This document shows, piece after piece, positions 60,978 through 64,000 of a stretch of DNA of 64,000 nt. This DNA is from Lethocerus indicus (lineage: Eukaryota > Arthropoda > Insecta > Hemiptera > Belostomatidae): assembly GCA_019843655.1 (NCBI GenBank), contig JACDQD010000006.1, positions 13,286,246 to 13,350,245 of the forward strand. The letters are read 5' to 3'. The position numbers were made by a program, and so were the translations under genes. The notes beneath the pieces were generated by a model. The model made no database searches and was not told the DNA's origin. It saw nothing but the letters and a program-made list of their open reading frames with translations. Each line of letters begins with the position of its first letter. The stretch's first letter is position 1.

Positions 60978-63499
60978 CTCCGGCGGGTTATGTCCCCATT
61001 CCGCGCACGTATCGCCCTCCTCCCTAGCTCACGGCTTCCTACATAACTCGGAGTCTGGAACCTATTCCTCGGGTCTCTACCTAGCTTCAAATTTCGGTTT
61101 GAAAGGTGACTTGAAAATTATTAAAAAGAAATGAATTTGAAATATACTCCAGTCTAATAGAATTTCAACATCTAGCCACGTTTCCGTAAATGAATTCGAC
61201 GTGTGAATTGTGGTATAAGAACTAATATAGGTTTATACATTTCGGAATACTGTGAAATGTGTTCACATAAATATGACACACATAATTTCATATTACAGTA
61301 CAATTATCATACACAATCATGTACAAAATCATCTTACATGACAATTATCTGTTTTGGTGCATAATAAAGACATTTAATGAAGAAGAGTTGAATATGAAAC
61401 AAAAATGAAAAAAATACACGCATACTGAATGACGTGATATTGTTTTTGAGATTGTACACAAGCAATTATTTTTATCATTAAAAAATTGTAAATATCTTTG
61501 TATTTTTCCTTAACCGTTCCTCGCGTTCTACAAGAATAACAATTGTGCAATAGAATCATTTTAAAATAATTTGTTTTCACTAGATTATGTTTCCCAAGTC
61601 CTCAAGCCAGTATTTATATAGAAATACAATAAAATATTAACATAATATAATAAAGGTCTTATTTTAAAACATCCTATTCAGCGAGGTACCTTTTCAAATG
61701 TATCATACGAATTTTTCGTATAAAGCGACGCTTTAACTAACGGGAACTCCATTATGTGTTTTATGAAGACAATCAGAATTCACTAATTATCCTGTAAAAT
61801 CAATTCAATCTGTCCTCAACCAACCTCCCTTTGTATTTACCTTGTTAGCGGATCAGGGTTTAATTAGGGTGGAGGGAGGGCGTATTGCGGGTTAGCTGGG
61901 TTATGCTAGCGGGGGGCTGTTCGGCGGCCCCCCTCGGGCAGTCAAATCGCCCTGATCGGATTAGCGTTCACAGTATACATTGAGGGGAGACCTGGGGCTG
62001 ATTATAGGCGGAGAAAGATGGAGGCATAAAGTAGAGTTTATAACTCCCCGCATCATCCCTCCTTTCGGATGTTAACGAAATGTTTTCTTTCCTCTCTAAT
62101 TGTTTTTCCCACAGAGCCAGTTTTAATTAAATGCAACGCCCTGCGGTTTCTCCATGAGACATTTTTTTAAAATTTTAATATTGTCCTGTCAGTATTACCG
62201 CCAATTTATTCTCCCCCTACATTCTTCTACATTAGTTCTTATCACACAATTCAAACTGGGCCAATTTCAACAAAATATATTACCACCATTGACAACTGAA
62301 GTCTGCTAGTAGTACACCAGGTATTAGGATATGTTCTAGGGACTTTTATCGGTTTTAAGATGGGTATTTTTTTATTTTTAAACAACTATTCAATTCAACA
62401 ACATTTAGTATCTTAAACGAATACCCAGATAAATTATTTATATAATGAAATTCTTCCACTTTTGATATTTCTACCAAATTCAATAACTTTTTTGTTAACC
62501 CCCCCCCTTTAATTTTATCCATACCCTTCCTTATTTGCCGTTTGACGTCGATCTAAAATGATTTAATCGGTGACAGGGGCCTCTGCCACCCCGGCTTCCG
62601 CTTATTCTTATTCCGACCCATTCCACCCCTCGTCCATTTGCCTTTTCCCGCTCGTTATGTCTGATCGTCCTGTTTGCCCGTGTGTTATTAAAAGCCCATG
62701 TTTGTTCCTGTATTATACCGGTTATCCCCCTTTCCACCATCCCCTCCGCCACCGCCCCTCCCCACGCCCCAGATATTAATAAAAGCCGGCGGTCGCCTCA
62801 TGATTCACAATTTGCAGGGGACACACGCCGCCACTACGCATATTGTCTTCCGCTCTTAAATATCTTTTTATCCCGCGGCGAGTCAAATTAACTCCCAGAG
62901 TCTTCCAGCCAGCGCTTATATTTTCAGATATTTTCTCCCCCATCCAGTCTCACCCTCCCCCATCCGATCTTACACTTTATCCTCCTTATACCGGATTATT
63001 CTTCAGCGGTTCAGGACTGCAGATCGTATTTCCTTTGGATAATTCGCTATCTTAAATATAGTCGATGAACCATGAACGAGTGGAGACACAAGTCTCCAAC
63101 AAGTATCTCAATCCTATTTTTAAATCCAAATCATAATATTTCCTAGAGAGTAATTTTTAGATAATTATCATCGTACTGGGAAATCGGGAAATTAAGCGCA
63201 TTCTTTTAAAAGGCAACGAATTCTCAGAATTCTTGTAAATGTCTGCACATTGACGGGGAAATTTCAGCTAATGATCATAATTACGTACGGCACTTATGGT
63301 TTAATTGCAGTTGAAATAATGAGTCGGAGTAGCGAGACCGACCTGGAAAATTCTGAGAGGTGCGGGGGTGGGGTGGGCGGACCACTGTACCCTGGCCGTC
63401 TATCATTATCCGTTTAAAATAAGCAGGGGTCCCGCCAATTAATAGCGCCGCCCCGGTGAAATATGGGGTGACCCACCCCTAATTACCTGAGCGGGAGAA

Positions 63500-63635
63500 A
63501 CCTCCTCCCCCCACTCACTCACTCTCTTTCTCTCTCTCGCACGCACTCCCTCCTCTGTCTCATGCGGTCCGGCACCGGCAGGAATAAATCTCACTCTCTC
63601 CCTCTCTCTCTCTCACCCCCTCCCTCCCTCCGCCG
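63500..63635. repeat. CT-rich interrupted microsatellite
   Basis: Clusters of CTCTCT (63,521-63,539 and 63,593-63,614) and CCTCCC repeats within a GC-rich island. Confidence 0.85.
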
Positions 63636-64000
63636 GAACACCAACACCACTCAGGCCCCCTCGCCACGCCGCAAAAACCCGCTTTTTCTTTACGACTGCA
63701 ATTTCACCTCCCGCCGGCTATTTGTTTGCCCGGAGACTGTTATTTTAGCGACGCTCAATCGTAACGTCCGACGGGGGAATGAAATTAGCCGTTTATTCTG
63801 CGAGCCCGTTTATATTTAGAGGCTCGGCGTCCGACGGGGAACGCCCGGGAGATGGGGGTGGTTCCATTAAATGCTTAGGAAGTAAAGGTGCTTCAAGTAG
63901 GGAATTGAAACCGAAACCTCTGTGAGTTCTCCACCTCATGATAAATCCAAATACCGATACAATTTGAGAGGTTTAAGTAATTTGATCATCATAAAATACG

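Larger units (their letters stand above)
48371..64000. other. gene-free stretch
   Basis: No convincing coding region. GC-rich islands at about 50.5-50.8, 51.6-51.9, 52.75-53.45, 54.0-54.3, 56.4-56.8, 60.6-60.85, 61.86-61.97 and 63.4-63.85 kb alternate with AT-rich DNA. The 167-codon minus-strand frame at 53,074-53,577 lies in one such island and has no recognisable domain. Confidence 0.5.

Noticed and set aside
60569..61090. 152-codon plus-strand frame and minus-strand Arg/Glu frame
   Set aside because: They run through the (CT)n tract at 60,914-60,974; the rest has no family resemblance.
1..64000. tRNA, rRNA, CRISPR arrays and well-known insect microRNAs
   Set aside because: Reading both strands for familiar conserved motifs (tRNA B-box/TTCGA patterns, let-7, miR-10, bantam and similar) gave nothing; a covariance-model scan would be needed to exclude them.

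Overview
The window is nuclear DNA from an animal, most likely an arthropod and probably an insect. The evidence is spliced genes with short GT-AG introns (about 50-650 bases), AATAAA poly(A) signals, long (CT)n/(GA)n microsatellites, and remnants of Merlin-type, hAT-type and piggyBac-type DNA transposons. I see no prokaryotic operons, tRNA or rRNA. The species cannot be fixed from the sequence alone. Overall the window is gene-poor: three protein-coding genes in 64 kb, separated by long non-coding stretches in which AT-rich DNA alternates with short GC-rich islands.

Layout. 1-17,000 holds no recognisable gene; it has a (CT)n tract near 2 kb, a likely degenerate TTAA/CCCTTTGCACTCG element (3,522-4,107), a doubled E-box-containing 15-mer (4,354-4,439), a GATA-motif cluster (9,602-9,717) and a (GA)n tract near 15.6 kb. 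17,265-20,798 (minus) is a complete ten-exon LTV1 gene for a 40S ribosome biogenesis factor; its first coding exon supplies only the ATG, and intron 8 carries a decayed copy of exon 8. Just upstream of it lie a complete 504-bp non-autonomous Merlin/ISXO2-type element with an 8-bp target duplication (21,051-21,554) and a frameshifted 3' end of a hAT transposon (about 21,640-22,020). 22,030-33,270 is gene-free and includes a two-unit piece of a 42-bp minisatellite and a roughly 650-bp foldback (31,818-32,465).

At 33,276-34,373 (plus) is a secreted, proline- and histidine-rich, probably cuticle- or matrix-associated protein. At 35,901-40,051 (minus) is a twelve-exon coiled-coil protein of about 575 residues, possibly centrosomal (centlein-like); one of its introns is filled by a curious quasi-palindromic repeat array. 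From 40.3 to 64 kb I find no convincing gene. That region holds a second locus of the 42-bp minisatellite beside a G-quadruplex-prone array (42.6-42.9 kb), an inverted copy (43,064-43,317) of non-coding DNA at 32,487-32,762, a complete TTAA-flanked piggyBac-like MITE (47,901-48,366), a tandemly duplicated non-coding element (59.74 and 60.61 kb), and several simple repeats.

The three genes are not obviously related in function. The most noteworthy observations are the duplicated non-coding elements, the 42-bp repeat family whose two loci keep the same 14-residue open frame, the foldback, the intron repeat array, and the LTV1 relic exon.
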